Source of the DNA: Polyangiaceae bacterium
GTDB taxonomy: Bacteria > Myxococcota_A > Polyangia > Polyangiales > Polyangiaceae
Length of the DNA stretch: 64,000 bases
Direction of reading: 5' to 3'
Assembly (NCBI GenBank): GCA_022842465.1
Contig: JALHPN010000012.1
Coordinates: 1-64,000, forward strand
Below the pieces are notes generated by a model. The model was not told where the DNA came from. It ran no database searches and saw only the letters and a program-made list of their open reading frames with translations. Position numbers and translations under genes: made by a program. Of the stretch, positions 8,189-17,416 are shown one piece after another (the first letter of the stretch is position 1; each line of letters starts with the position of its first letter).

Positions 8189-8407
8189 ATGGGCGCAAGT
8201 GCAGAGAATCACGACCATTCGGATGCGCACGGGCACGATCACGGCCCGCCCCCGCCGCCCGAGCCGAAGACGCCGCTCTGGCTCACGGCCGTCGGCGCCG
8301 TTCTCTTCCTCCTCGTCGGCATGATCTGGGGCCTCGCGCCGGCCTCGACCCCCGAGAGCGCCGCGACGGCAGCCCCGTCCGCCGCCGCCGACGCCGGCGC
8401 GCGCTGA
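8189..8407 (+). CDS. Small His-rich single-pass membrane protein
   Basis: 72 aa from the ATG at 8189. The N-terminus is unusually His-rich (ENHDHSDAHGHDHG) and precedes a Pro-run. One transmembrane helix (about 30-50, LWLTAVGAVLFLLVGMIWGLA) and an Ala/Ser-rich tail follow. The His/Asp cluster could bind divalent metal, but no family is recognised. It stands alone, with a candidate promoter upstream and an inverted repeat at 8423-8446 downstream. Codon use fits the neighbours, so it is likely a real gene. Confidence 0.6.
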   Translation: MGASAENHDHSDAHGHDHGPPPPPEPKTPLWLTAVGAVLFLLVGMIWGLAPASTPESAATAAPSAAADAGAR

Positions 8408-8422
8408 TCGCACGCGGCCTTC

Positions 8423-8446
8423 GCGTTCACATCGAGGTGTGAACGC
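8423..8446. promoter_or_regulatory. Perfect 9-bp inverted repeat upstream of argH
   Basis: GCGTTCACA (8423-8431) and TGTGAACGC (8438-8446) are separated by 6 nt. It lies 15 nt after the small membrane-protein gene and 44 nt before argH. It could be a terminator of the former (no T-run) or a dimeric operator for argH. Confidence 0.45.
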
Positions 8447-8490
8447 CCGTCCTCGATGATCGCACGCGCCCGCCGTGGTAAGCGGCGCGC

Positions 8491-9951
8491 ATGAGCACTC
8501 GAGGGAACGTCGCGCGTACGTCCGCGACGGGGCAAGCGGAGATGCTGCCGGAGATCGTCGCCTGGACCTCGTCCTTGCCGCACGATCGCGCGCTCGTCCG
8601 GGAGGACCTCCTCGGCTCCGCCGCCCACGTGACGATGCTCCGCAGGGTCGGCCTGCTCGAGCTCGCCGACGCCGAGAAGCTGCGCGGCTCGCTCCTCGCC
8701 ATGTTCGCCACGGCGACCGCGGGAGAGCTCGAGCTCCCGGACGGCGAAGAAGACGTCCACATGGCGATCGAGGCGCGCCTCACGGCCGAGCTCGGCGAGA
8801 CCGGGAAGCGACTCCACACCGCACGTTCGCGCAACGATCAGGTCGCGCTCGCGCTCCGCCTCCACGTGCGCGATCAGGCCGCGCGCACGCTCGGCGAGCT
8901 CGCCGGGCTCGTCGACGAGCTCGCGGGGCGGGCGGAGCGGGAGATCGAGGTGATCCTCCCCGCGTACACCCACCGCCAGCGCGCCCAGCCAGTCTCGGCC
9001 GCCTTCCTGCTCTCGGCCTGGTGCATGCAGCTCCTCCGCGCCGGAGACGCGCTCCGCACCGCGATCGATCGCGCGAACGAGTCGCCGCTCGGCTGCGGCG
9101 CCTGCTCGGGCACGTCGCTCCCCATCGATCGCGATGTCGTCGCCGAGCTGCTCGAGTTCCGCGGGACGACCGCGAACGCGCTCGACACCATCGGCGACCG
9201 CGACTTCGCGCTCGACTGGACGTGGGCGGGGGCGCGCGTGCTGCTCGCCCTCTCGCGCCTCGCGACGGACGTGATCGACTTCACGACGAGCGAGTTCGGC
9301 TTCCTCCGCATCGGTGACGCGATCGCGGCGGGCTCCAGCATGATGCCGCAGAAGAAGAACCCCGACGTCTTCGAGCTCGTGCGCGGGAAGTCCTCGCGCG
9401 GCGTGGCGAACCTGACGGCGCTCCTCACGCTCGTGAAGGGCCTGCCCACGGGCTACGCCCGCGACCTCCAGGACGACCGTCAGTCGATCCTGGAGACGGG
9501 CCCGCTCGTCCGCGGCGCCGTCCGCGCGGCGCGGGCTGCGATGAATCACGTGACGTTCGATCCGGAGGCGTGCCTCCGCGGCGTGTCGGACGGCGCGACG
9601 CAGGCGACGGACGTGGCCGAAGCCCTCGTGCGCAAGGGCATGCCCTTCCGCGAGGCCTACCTCACGACGGGCAAGCTCGTGCACCTCGCCCGCGAGAAGA
9701 ACGTCCCGCTCGCGAAGGTCGGCCTCGACGTCGCGAAGAGCGTGCACGTGGCGTTCGACGAGGCCGTCCTCGCCGTCCTCGATCCGAAGCAGGCCGTCGC
9801 GGCGAAGAAGAGCGCGGGCGGCACGGCGCCCGAGCGCGTCCGCGAGCAGATCGCCTGGGTCCGCGCGGCGCGCTTCGAGCTCGCGGAGAAGGTCGGCAAC
9901 GTCCCCGAGCTCGACGCCCTGGCGAGGAACGTCGCCGCGGAAGCCCTCTGA
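8491..9951 (+). CDS. argH: Argininosuccinate lyase
   Basis: 486 aa, slightly longer than the usual ~460. It cleaves argininosuccinate to arginine and fumarate, the last step of arginine synthesis, in the cytosol as a homotetramer. The fumarase/aspartase-superfamily signature GSSMMPQKKNP is at about residues 281-291. Other family blocks are visible: HTARSRNDQVALALRL, AYTHRQRAQPVSAAFLLSAW and the C-terminal GTAPERVREQI. The start at 8491 is preceded by TAAGCG and no clear Shine-Dalgarno. No other arginine-pathway gene is nearby. Confidence 0.96.
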   Translation: MSTRGNVARTSATGQAEMLPEIVAWTSSLPHDRALVREDLLGSAAHVTMLRRVGLLELADAEKLRGSLLAMFATATAGELELPDGEEDVHMAIEARLTAELGETGKRLHTARSRNDQVALALRLHVRDQAARTLGELAGLVDELAGRAEREIEVILPAYTHRQRAQPVSAAFLLSAWCMQLLRAGDALRTAIDRANESPLGCGACSGTSLPIDRDVVAELLEFRGTTANALDTIGDRDFALDWTWAGARVLLALSRLATDVIDFTTSEFGFLRIGDAIAAGSSMMPQKKNPDVFELVRGKSSRGVANLTALLTLVKGLPTGYARDLQDDRQSILETGPLVRGAVRAARAAMNHVTFDPEACLRGVSDGATQATDVAEALVRKGMPFREAYLTTGKLVHLAREKNVPLAKVGLDVAKSVHVAFDEAVLAVLDPKQAVAAKKSAGGTAPERVREQIAWVRAARFELAEKVGNVPELDALARNVAAEAL

Positions 9952-9970
9952 CGCCGGCGAGCTGGCGGCC

Positions 9971-10465
9971 GTGGTGAAGCAGCGCTTCCGGTACGGGGCC
10001 TCCCTCGCGCTCGTGCTCGTCGTCGTCGTCATGTTCGGGGGCGCCGGCGCGCTCTTCTTCTTCCTCGCCAGCTCGGGTAGGTCCGTCCGTCTCTTCCCGC
10101 TCGGCGTCGAGGTGGCGGGGACGCCCGTGTACGTGCTGTCGCTCGTCTCGCTCGCGTTCGCCGCGGCGATGATCGCGGTTCGCCTCCGCGCGCATCAGCT
10201 CGGACGCCGCGAGCTCGTGATCGCGACGTCCTACGTCGAGGCGCCGAAGCACGCGTGGACGGCCGAGCGGCTCCGCGTGCGAAAGGCGGCCGTGCGTTCG
10301 AGCGCCCTCCAGAACACATTCGGCACCAAGGTGCTCGTCATCGAACGCGACGACGGCGTGAAGCTCGCGATCTCGAACAGGACCGTCGGCGAGGACGGCC
10401 TGGCCGCCGTCCTTGCATGGCTCGCCGCGGCGCCCGCCGAGGAGCGCGCGTCCTCTCGCTCATGA
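9971..10465 (+). CDS. Two-TM membrane protein with PH-like domain
   Basis: 164 aa. Two transmembrane helices (about 10-34 and 52-74) are followed by a soluble domain that begins with a turn RRELVIATSYVEAPKHAW and contains alternating beta strands (KVLVIERDDGVKLAISN, then GEDGLAAVLAWLAAAP). This is the layout of small bacterial PH-domain (bPH_2-like) membrane proteins, but the match is weak. It starts 20 nt after argH at GTG 9971 and may be cotranscribed with it. No function can be given. Confidence 0.6.
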   Translation: MVKQRFRYGASLALVLVVVVMFGGAGALFFFLASSGRSVRLFPLGVEVAGTPVYVLSLVSLAFAAAMIAVRLRAHQLGRRELVIATSYVEAPKHAWTAERLRVRKAAVRSSALQNTFGTKVLVIERDDGVKLAISNRTVGEDGLAAVLAWLAAAPAEERASSRS

Positions 10466-10482
10466 CGCACCGCGCGGCGTGG

Positions 10483-10488
10483 TAGCCT
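10483..10488 (+). promoter_or_regulatory. TAGCCT -10-like hexamer
   Basis: TAGCCT ends 6 nt before the ATG at 10495; there is no Shine-Dalgarno, so a leaderless transcript would result. Confidence 0.4.
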
Positions 10489-10494
10489 CGTGCC

Positions 10495-11358
10495 ATGCGG
10501 GGCGCGTTGCGACCGGCGGCCGTGAGCATCGCGCAGCTGGCCCTCGGGCTGGCCCTCGCCGCGTCCGGATCGCTCGGGGCCTGCGCGGCCTTCGACAGCG
10601 ACCCGACGTCGCCGGCCGATGCGGGGGCGCCGGATGACGACCTCATCCGCGAGGACATCGCGACCCCGCCCGTCGCCTTCGACACCGGCGTCGTCCCGAA
10701 CGTCGACCCCGCGAGCGGCTGCGCGACGACGGTGAAGCCTCCCACGCTCGCGTTCTGCAGCGACTTCGACGACGCCGCGGATCCGTATGCCGGTTGGTCC
10801 GAAGTCGACCCCGAGGGCGTCTACACGGCGGCCCCGCCCTTCGTCTCGCCGCCGTTCTCGGCACGGATCGCCCTCCTGAAGGGCGGCGGCAACAGCCCGG
10901 ATGCGCGCATTCGCCGTTCGGTCGGCGGCGGCGCCGTGGGCACCCGCTTCACGCTCGCCGGATCCGTGCGGATCGAGACCCCCGAGGCGGGTGTCTATCG
11001 TCACCTCGTCCGTCTCGACATGAGGAACGGCACGGGCTCCGTCTGGATCCGGCCGAACGGCGCGCTCGTCGAGTCCCGTCGCAACCCCGAAGACGCCACG
11101 AGCTCCACGTACACGAGCACGACGGGCACCGTGCCCCTCACGGACGACCGCTGGCACGCGTTCCGTCTGTTCGTCGACCTCTCGACGAACAACCGCATCG
11201 CGATCGCCGAGGTCGACGGGAAGAGCACGTCCCTCGCGCTCGGTCAGGCCAAGGTGCCGGGCGCGGTCGATGCCGTGCTCGGCCCCGCGGAGCCCAGCGT
11301 CGCCAACCAGCCTGCCGTGGTGTACTTCGACAACGTGACGGCGTTCCGCGAGCCGTGA
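10495..11358 (+). CDS. Predicted lipoprotein with concanavalin/LamG-like domain
   Basis: 287 aa. Lipoprotein signal with lipobox SLGAC (Cys30). An acidic linker (SDPTSPADAGAPDDD) follows. The rest is a beta-rich domain starting with AFCSDFDDAADPYAGW and containing WHAFRLFVDLSTNNRIAIAEVDGKS and ending VVYFDNVTAF. That pattern (a described mass of beta strands with terminal YFDNV) is typical of jelly-roll, concanavalin A-like lectin/glucanase folds in myxobacterial lipoproteins. No catalytic residues are recognised. Probably a surface carbohydrate-binding protein. Confidence 0.7.
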   Translation: MRGALRPAAVSIAQLALGLALAASGSLGACAAFDSDPTSPADAGAPDDDLIREDIATPPVAFDTGVVPNVDPASGCATTVKPPTLAFCSDFDDAADPYAGWSEVDPEGVYTAAPPFVSPPFSARIALLKGGGNSPDARIRRSVGGGAVGTRFTLAGSVRIETPEAGVYRHLVRLDMRNGTGSVWIRPNGALVESRRNPEDATSSTYTSTTGTVPLTDDRWHAFRLFVDLSTNNRIAIAEVDGKSTSLALGQAKVPGAVDAVLGPAEPSVANQPAVVYFDNVTAFREP

Positions 11359-11365
11359 CGGGCTC

Positions 11366-12166
11366 TCAGGTCGTTCGCCGCGACGCGGGGGCGCGGGAGC
11401 TCACGACGTCCCGCAGCGACGCGTCGCTGTCGTCCTGAACGGTCGACGAGCTCGGCGCGACGGGCGGCGGACGGTTCGACGTGCCGCGGTTCAGGAGCTT
11501 GCCGACGTGGCGGATGTCCTTCCCGCGGACCATGAAGACGACCATCTCGGCGAGGTTCGTCGCGTGGTCGGCGATGCGCTCGATGTACTTCGCGATCGAC
11601 TGCACGCGCGTCGCGCGGAAGATGTTCCGCGGGTTCTCCATCATGTACGTGAGGAGCTCGCGGAAGATCGTCGCGTAGTAGGCGTCGACCTTCGAGTCGC
11701 GCTCGACGATCGCCTGCGCGCGCTCGGGGTCGCCGGCCACGAAGGCGTCGAGGGCCTCGCGCAGCATCTCCTGCGCCGCCTCGGCCATGTTCACGACCTC
11801 GACGTACGGCTTCAGCGGCGGCTCCTCGTTCAGCTCGAGGACGCGCTCGCAGATGTTCACGCCGAGGTCACCCATCCGCTCGAGGTCGGTGACGACCTTG
11901 AGCGCCATCGTCACGAAGCGGAGATCGCTCGCGACGGGCTGGCGCCTCGCGAGCACCCGCAGGCAGAGATCGTCCACCTCCACCTCGAGCCTATTGATGT
12001 GGCGGTCGATGTAGAGCGTCTTCTCCGCGAGCTCGCTGTCGCGCTCGACGAGCGCCTTCATCGCCTGGCCGAGCATCTCCTCGACCTTGGCGCCCATCAT
12101 GAGGAGCATCTCGCGGATGCGGCGGAGCTCCCCTTCGTACTCTCGATCGGTGTGGACGCGCGGCAT
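11366..12166 (-). CDS. phoU: Phosphate transport system regulator PhoU
   Basis: 266 aa, typical PhoU with two repeated three-helix bundles. The metal-binding E/DxxxD patterns occur in both halves (for example VERDSELAEKTLYIDRHINRLE and VERDSKVDAYYATIFRELL), as does the conserved AKYIERIADHATNLAEMVV. An extra Pro/Ser-rich tail of about 45 residues follows. PhoU couples PstSCAB activity to PhoR so that the Pho regulon is off at high phosphate. It is the last gene of the pho-pst cluster, 40 nt after pstB, and has its own TACGCT element 10 nt before the ATG. Confidence 0.95.
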   Translation of the reverse strand: MPRVHTDREYEGELRRIREMLLMMGAKVEEMLGQAMKALVERDSELAEKTLYIDRHINRLEVEVDDLCLRVLARRQPVASDLRFVTMALKVVTDLERMGDLGVNICERVLELNEEPPLKPYVEVVNMAEAAQEMLREALDAFVAGDPERAQAIVERDSKVDAYYATIFRELLTYMMENPRNIFRATRVQSIAKYIERIADHATNLAEMVVFMVRGKDIRHVGKLLNRGTSNRPPPVAPSSSTVQDDSDASLRDVVSSRAPASRRTT

Positions 12167-12176
12167 GCGGGAGTCG

Positions 12177-12182
12177 AGCGTA
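12177..12182 (-). promoter_or_regulatory. TACGCT -10-like hexamer before phoU
   Basis: Ends 10 nt before the phoU ATG at 12166 on the minus strand. It suggests that phoU can be expressed apart from pstSCAB. Confidence 0.45.
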
Positions 12183-12206
12183 GCGCCTTCGCGACCCCGG
12201 AGGGAA

Positions 12207-13004
12207 TCAGCCGAAGCGTCCCGTGATGTAGTCCTCCGTCCGCGGATCGGAGGGCTTCGTGAAGATCACGTCGGCGTGGTCGTACTCGACGAGCTCGCCC
12301 AGGTAGAAGAAGGCCGTGAAGTCCGAGACGCGCGCGGCCTGCTGCATGCTGTGGGTGACGATCACGATCGTGTAGCGGTCGCGGAGGTCGTGGACGAGCT
12401 CCTCGATCTTCGCGGTCGCGACCGGGTCGAGCGAGGAGCAGGGCTCGTCCATCAAGAGCACCTCCGGCTCGAGCGCGAGGGAGCGCGCGATGCAGAGGCG
12501 CTGCTGCTGGCCGCCCGACAGCGCTCCGCCGGGCCGGTCGAGCGCGTCTTTCACCTCGTCCCAGAGGGCCGCCTGCCGAAGGACCTCCTCCACGACCACG
12601 GCCGGCTCGTCCGGATCGAGGCCCGAGAGGCGGAGGCCGGCGAGCACGTTGTCGCGGATCGACATCGTCGGGAACGGGTTCGGCCGCTGGAAGACCATCC
12701 CGACGCGTCGGCGGATGCGGACCGGGTCGACGTCCCGCGCGTAGATGCTCCGCCCGTCGAGGAGCACGTCGCCCCCGGCGCGCGCGCCGGGCACCACCTC
12801 GTGCATGCGGTTCAGGCAGCGGACGAAGGTGGACTTTCCGCACCCCGACGGGCCGATGACGGCGGTCACGCGATGCTCGACGAGCGGGAGCGTGATCTCG
12901 TTCAGCGCGCGCTTGTCGCCGAACCACGCCGTGAGGCCCTCCGCGCGCATCTTCGGACGCGCCTCGGAGGGGGAGGGGGAAGAAGGCGGCGTGCTCCGGG
13001 GCAT
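12207..13004 (-). CDS. pstB: Phosphate ABC transporter ATP-binding protein PstB
   Basis: 265 aa. Walker A is GPSGCGKST, the ABC signature is [16 protein letters not shown], Walker B is [13 protein letters not shown], and the H-loop is IVTHSMQQA. PstB energises high-affinity phosphate import through PstC/PstA. The ATG at 13004 lies 2 nt after the pstA stop. The N-terminal 18 residues are a Pro/Ser-rich extension before the ABC domain, and a second Met at residue 19 ([14 protein letters not shown]) is a possible alternative start. Confidence 0.97.
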   Translation of the reverse strand: MPRSTPPSSPSPSEARPKMRAEGLTAWFGDKRALNEITLPLVEHRVTAVIGPSGCGKSTFVRCLNRMHEVVPGARAGGDVLLDGRSIYARDVDPVRIRRRVGMVFQRPNPFPTMSIRDNVLAGLRLSGLDPDEPAVVVEEVLRQAALWDEVKDALDRPGGALSGGQQQRLCIARSLALEPEVLLMDEPCSSLDPVATAKIEELVHDLRDRYTIVIVTHSMQQAARVSDFTAFFYLGELVEYDHADVIFTKPSDPRTEDYITGRFG

Positions 13005-13006
13005 CG

Positions 13007-13867
13007 TCAAGGCGACCCCTTCGCGGTGCCGTCGGCGCGTCGCGTGAGGCGCGACACGAGGTGGAGGAGCATCACGATGGCGACGAGGACGAGCGCGGCG
13101 GCCCAGGCTTGGGCGTGTCGGTCGTCGCTCGGCGACAGCGTATAGAAGAAGATCCGGACCTGCATCGTGGAGGTGGGCTCGAGGGGGCTGCCCGACCAGA
13201 AGTCGTTGTCGAACGCGGTGAAGAGGAGGGGGGCGGTCTCGCCGCAGACGCGCGCGATGGCGAGCAGCGTACCCGAACGGATCCCCGGCGCTGCAGTGCG
13301 GAGCACGACGTGGAGCGCGATCCGCCACCGCGGCGCGCCGAGCGCGATCGCCGCCTCGCGGAGGGAGTCGGGTACGGTCCGCGCCAGCTCGTCGGTCGTC
13401 CGCGTGACGAGCGGGAGCATCATGATCGCGAGCGCCACCGCGCCGGCGAGGCCCGAGAAGCGTCGCATCCCCACCACGAACGTCGCGTAGACGAACACGC
13501 CGACGAGGATCGACGGGACCCCTGCGAGGACGTCCGCGCAGAAGCGCACGCCGCGGGCGAGCCAGGAGTCCCGGTACTCCGCGAGGAAGAGGCCTGCGAG
13601 GATCCCGGTCGGGACGCCGAGCGCGGTCGCGAGGACGACGAGCTCGAACGTCCCGGCGACGGCGTTCGCGATCCCGCCGCCGCGCGTCGCGGCGTCGGGC
13701 AACGTCGTGAAGAACGCGAAGGACAGGGCGCCGAGCCCGCGCACCGCGACGTAGCCGAGGATCGCGACGAGCGGCAGGATCGCGAGCGCGACGGCGAGGG
13801 ACGAGAGACCGACGGCGACCTTGTCGGCCAGGCGCCGCGTGACGTAGCGGTCGGCGCGCGCGGTCAT
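13007..13867 (-). CDS. pstA: Phosphate ABC transporter permease PstA
   Basis: 286 aa, six transmembrane helices. The permease EAA-type loop [20 protein letters not shown] is at about residues 178-197, preceded by the conserved [24 protein letters not shown]. It forms the membrane channel with PstC. The ATG overlaps the pstC stop (ATGA, 13864-13867). Confidence 0.96.
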   Translation of the reverse strand: MTARADRYVTRRLADKVAVGLSSLAVALAILPLVAILGYVAVRGLGALSFAFFTTLPDAATRGGGIANAVAGTFELVVLATALGVPTGILAGLFLAEYRDSWLARGVRFCADVLAGVPSILVGVFVYATFVVGMRRFSGLAGAVALAIMMLPLVTRTTDELARTVPDSLREAAIALGAPRWRIALHVVLRTAAPGIRSGTLLAIARVCGETAPLLFTAFDNDFWSGSPLEPTSTMQVRIFFYTLSPSDDRHAQAWAAALVLVAIVMLLHLVSRLTRRADGTAKGSP

Positions 13868-14871
13868 CGGCTCACCTCGGCGACCGCGCGTGCGAGGCGC
13901 CGCCCGCGCGAGGCGCCGCGCGCGACGAGCACGCGGGCCACGACATTGAACGCGAGTGAGAGCGCGAAGAGCAGGAGCCCGAGCTCCGCGAGCGCCGCGA
14001 CGTGGAGCTCGCTCGTCGCGTGCGCGAACTCGTTGGCGAGGACGCTCGCGAGCGTGTAGCCGGGGGAGAACAGCGAGCTCCCGATCTCGGCGCGGCTGCC
14101 GACGACCATCGCGACCGCCATGGTCTCGCCGACGGCGCGACCGAAGCCGAGGAGCACCGCCCCCGAGAGCCCCGAGCGCGCATGCGGGAGGACGATGCGC
14201 TTCACGACCTCCCAGCGCGTCGCCCCGAGCGCGAGCCCACCCTCGCGGAGCTCCGTCGGGACCGCGCGGAGCACCTCGCGCGAGATCGTCGCGATGGTCG
14301 GGATGACCATGATCGCGAGCACGAGGCCTGCGCAGAAGAGCCCTAGCCCGAGCTTCGGACCGCGGAAGAAGGCGATCGAGCCGAGGTGCGCCTCGAGCGC
14401 GGGCTCGATCACCGTGCGGAGGAGCGGCGCCAGCACGAGCGCCCCCCAGAGCCCGTAGACGACGCTCGGGATCGCCGCCAGGAGATCCACGAGGAACCCC
14501 ACCGGGCGCCGCAGCGCGGGCGGTCCGAGGTCGGACTGGAACAGCGCGACCCCGAGGCCGACGGGGATCGCGAGGAGCAGCGCGAGGCCTGCCGTGACCG
14601 CCGTCCCGTAGACGAACGGGAGCGCGCCGAGCTCGCCGCTCACGGGGTCCCACGTGCGGCCGACGACGAACGCAGGACCGAAGCGAGCGAGGCTCGGGAG
14701 CGCGAGATGGAGCACCGCCCCCGTGATGGAGGCGAGGACGACGGCGAGCAGCGTCGCAGCGCTCGCCCCGAGGAGCTCGAACGCGCGATCCGCCGTCACG
14801 AGCGGGGGCTCCGCGCTCGGCACGGGCGCAGAGCCCTCCGGGCTCCGCGGGCGCGCGACGTCCGTCGTCAT
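13864..14871 (-). CDS. pstC: Phosphate ABC transporter permease PstC
   Basis: 335 aa, six transmembrane helices preceded by a ~30-residue cytoplasmic Pro-rich N-terminus. Family blocks include [55 protein letters not shown] and the EAA loop [20 protein letters not shown]. It pairs with PstA. The ATG at 14871 is 2 nt after the pstS stop and its own stop overlaps pstA, consistent with one polycistronic message. Confidence 0.96.
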   Translation of the reverse strand: MTTDVARPRSPEGSAPVPSAEPPLVTADRAFELLGASAATLLAVVLASITGAVLHLALPSLARFGPAFVVGRTWDPVSGELGALPFVYGTAVTAGLALLLAIPVGLGVALFQSDLGPPALRRPVGFLVDLLAAIPSVVYGLWGALVLAPLLRTVIEPALEAHLGSIAFFRGPKLGLGLFCAGLVLAIMVIPTIATISREVLRAVPTELREGGLALGATRWEVVKRIVLPHARSGLSGAVLLGFGRAVGETMAVAMVVGSRAEIGSSLFSPGYTLASVLANEFAHATSELHVAALAELGLLLFALSLAFNVVARVLVARGASRGRRLARAVAEVSR

Positions 14872-14873
14872 CG

Positions 14874-15974
14874 TCAGCCTCCCAGCGCCCGCGGCGCCGC
14901 GGCGAAGACGATGGGCCGGCCGCCGGCGCGGAGCTCGCGGAGCACGCTCTCTGCCCGGAGGACGAGCTCGGGCGGGAGCTCCGCGTAGTCGAGCGGGCGC
15001 GCGTAGCGCTGGCCGTCGTGGACGGCCCACCAGAGGAACTGGGCCAAGGCGGCGCCGCGCTCGGGATCGCGGGCATCACGCGGCAAGACGACGTAGGAGA
15101 GCGCCGTGATCGGGTAGGCCGCCGGATCGGTCGTGTCGACGAGGCGGATCGGCGTGTCCCGCGCGGCGCCCGGATCGAGGAGGACCGCGGCCCGCGCGGC
15201 GTGGTCGAGCGCCTCGAGGGTCGGCGTCACGAACGCGCCGGCTCGGTTCTGCACGGACGCGACGGGCAGGCCGGCGAGATGGGCGTGGGAGACCTCCACG
15301 TAGCCGATCGTGAAGGGCGTCACCTTCACGTGGGCGGCCACGCCTTCGCTGCCCTTCACCCCCACGCCGGTCGGGAAGCGAGGCGTCGTACCGGCGCCCA
15401 CCTTCGATCGCCACGCCGCGCTCGTCCGGGAGAGATAGGAGGTGAAGGCCGCGCTCGTGCCGCTCCCGTCGGCGCGATGGACGACCGTGATGGGCTCCGC
15501 CGGGAGCGCACGGCCCTCGTTAGCCTCCCGGATCCGCGCATCGTCCCAGCGGGTGACCGTGCCGAGGAAGACGTCCGCGACGAGGTCCGCGGTGAGGCGG
15601 AGCGGCGCGGCGCCCGGCAAGTTGTAGGTCACCGCGACCGCGCCGATCGTCGTCGGGACGTGGAGCACCGAGTCCTTGCAGCGCGCGAGCTCTCCTTCGC
15701 TGAGCGGCTCGTCGGTCGCGCCGAAGTCGACGACGCCGTCGGACACCTGGCGGACGCCTGCGCCGGAGCCGACGGACTGGTAGTTGATGCGCACCTTCGG
15801 ATCGAGCTTCGCGTACTCGGCCGACCAGCGGGCGTAGAGCGGATACGGCAGCGTCGCGCCGGCGCCGTTGATGACCCGCATCGAGTCCGCGTTGCTCTTC
15901 GAGCAGGCCGACGCGATCGCGACGGCGGAGAGGACGACGAGCCCGAGCAGGAGCCAGCGGAGGCTGCTCTTCAA
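14874..15974 (-). CDS. pstS: Phosphate-binding lipoprotein PstS
   Basis: 366 aa from a TTG at 15974 that overlaps the phoR TGA (TTGA). Residues 1-24 form a lipoprotein signal ending ASAC. The mature protein starts with the PstS pattern INGAGATLPYPLYARW, followed by YQSVGSGAGVRQVSDGVVDFGATDEP and later VHRADGSGTSAAFTSYLS, the phosphate-binding loops. It delivers phosphate to PstCAB at the outer face of the inner membrane. The length is slightly greater than the Escherichia coli protein, as usual for lipidated forms. Confidence 0.96.
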   Translation of the reverse strand: MKSSLRWLLLGLVVLSAVAIASACSKSNADSMRVINGAGATLPYPLYARWSAEYAKLDPKVRINYQSVGSGAGVRQVSDGVVDFGATDEPLSEGELARCKDSVLHVPTTIGAVAVTYNLPGAAPLRLTADLVADVFLGTVTRWDDARIREANEGRALPAEPITVVHRADGSGTSAAFTSYLSRTSAAWRSKVGAGTTPRFPTGVGVKGSEGVAAHVKVTPFTIGYVEVSHAHLAGLPVASVQNRAGAFVTPTLEALDHAARAAVLLDPGAARDTPIRLVDTTDPAAYPITALSYVVLPRDARDPERGAALAQFLWWAVHDGQRYARPLDYAELPPELVLRAESVLRELRAGGRPIVFAAAPRALGG

Positions 15975-17416
15975 GCCGCGGTCTCCCGCGCCTCGCGCGC
16001 GAGATCGTCGGTCGACCCTCGCTCGCGGACGCGTGTGCTCCCGTCGGGGAGCTTCATCTCGAAGGTGGTGCCCTTGCCGACGGCGCTGTGCACGACGATG
16101 GTGCCGCCCATCGACTCGACGAGGTGCTTGACGATCGAGAGGCCGAGGCCGGTGCCGCCCATCTCGCGCGACCGGCCCGCGTCGACGCGGTAGAAGCGCT
16201 CGAAGAGCCGCGGGAGGTGCTTCTCTTCGATGCCGAGGCCGTCGTCGGAGACGCGGAGCACGAGGCCGCGGGCGCCCTCCCCCGTCTCGCCGGCGAGCGT
16301 GACGGTGCATCCCTCGGGGCAGTACTTGACCGCGTTGTCGACGAGGTTCGTCAAGACCTGCTCGATCGCGCGGCGATCGAGATCGGCGACGAGCCCCTTC
16401 GGAGCGACGAGCCGCAGCCCCACGCGCTTCTTCTCGGCGCGCTCGCGGAACATCCCGAGGAGGTGCGCGGCGAACGGCTCGAACGCGAAGCGCTCCGGGC
16501 GGAGGCGGAGCTCGCGCGACTCGATGCGCGAGAGGTCGAGCAGGTCCTCGATGAGGCGCTGGAGGCGGGCCGCGTTCCGCTCGATGATGCCCAGGAAGCG
16601 CTTCGCGCCCTCGGGGTCCTTCTCGAGCGCCATGTCGAGGGTCTCGGCCGCGGAGAGGATGGCCGTGACCGGCGTGCGGAGCTCGTGCGAGACGTTGGCC
16701 ACGAAGTCACGACGGAGCGACTCGAGACGGCGTACGTCGGTGACGTCGAAGAAGACCGCGAGGAGCCCGCCGGCGTCGTCCTTCGCGGCCGCGCCGAGCT
16801 GCGTGAAGGCGCCGCTCACGAGGAGGCGGCGGGGCTTCAGGCCTCCGAGCTCGATCTCGCCCGAGCACGTCGAGCGCGTCTGCCTCGCGCGATCGAGGAG
16901 CTCCTTCAGCTCCGCGTGGCGCACGACCTCGAGGAGGGGTTGGCCGACCACGTCCGCGCTGAGGAGGAGCATCTCGCGGAGCGACGGGTTCATGAGCGCG
17001 ACCTTCCCGTCGCGATCGAGGAGGAGCACCCCCTCCTGCATCCCGTTCAGGATCCGGCTGACGAGGTCGCGCTCGGTGCGGAGCTCGCCCACGGTCTTCG
17101 ACAGGCTCCCCGCGAGCTGGTCGAAGGCGGCCCCGAGGTCGCCGACGTCCTCGTCCTTCGTCACGCGCGCGCGCACGGAGAGATCTCCGTCGTGCATGCG
17201 CTGCGCGGCGGCGGTCAGCGGGCGCACGGTCTCGTCGAACCAGCGCATCGTCAGCTCGGAGAGGACGAAGCTCGCGCCGAAGCCGGCGCCGAGCGAGACG
17301 AGGAGGGCCGTCACCGTCCGTACGTCGTGACCGACGAGCGTGAGGGCCACGTAGACACACGACGACACCACGACCGCGATCGCGAAGAGGAGGCGGACGC
17401 GGATCCGGGCTCTCAC
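15971..17416 (-). CDS. phoR: Phosphate regulon sensor histidine kinase PhoR
   Basis: 481 aa from the GTG at 17416, which overlaps the phoB TGA. Two transmembrane helices (about 8-28 and 34-56) are followed by HAMP (57-110), PAS (about 115-228), HisKA with the phospho-acceptor His244 in FVANVSHELRTP, and HATPase_c (NLVDNAVKYCPEG; DDGLGIEEKHLPRLFERFYRVD; GGTGLGLSIVKHL). Almost no periplasmic loop is present, as in other PhoR proteins that sense through PstSCAB/PhoU. It phosphorylates PhoB. Confidence 0.95.
   Translation of the reverse strand: MRARIRVRLLFAIAVVVSSCVYVALTLVGHDVRTVTALLVSLGAGFGASFVLSELTMRWFDETVRPLTAAAQRMHDGDLSVRARVTKDEDVGDLGAAFDQLAGSLSKTVGELRTERDLVSRILNGMQEGVLLLDRDGKVALMNPSLREMLLLSADVVGQPLLEVVRHAELKELLDRARQTRSTCSGEIELGGLKPRRLLVSGAFTQLGAAAKDDAGGLLAVFFDVTDVRRLESLRRDFVANVSHELRTPVTAILSAAETLDMALEKDPEGAKRFLGIIERNAARLQRLIEDLLDLSRIESRELRLRPERFAFEPFAAHLLGMFRERAEKKRVGLRLVAPKGLVADLDRRAIEQVLTNLVDNAVKYCPEGCTVTLAGETGEGARGLVLRVSDDGLGIEEKHLPRLFERFYRVDAGRSREMGGTGLGLSIVKHLVESMGGTIVVHSAVGKGTTFEMKLPDGSTRVRERGSTDDLAREARETAA

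Noticed and set aside
13061-14059. Plus-strand open frame inside pstA/pstC
   Set aside because: Antisense to two clear permeases; no plausible start or domain.
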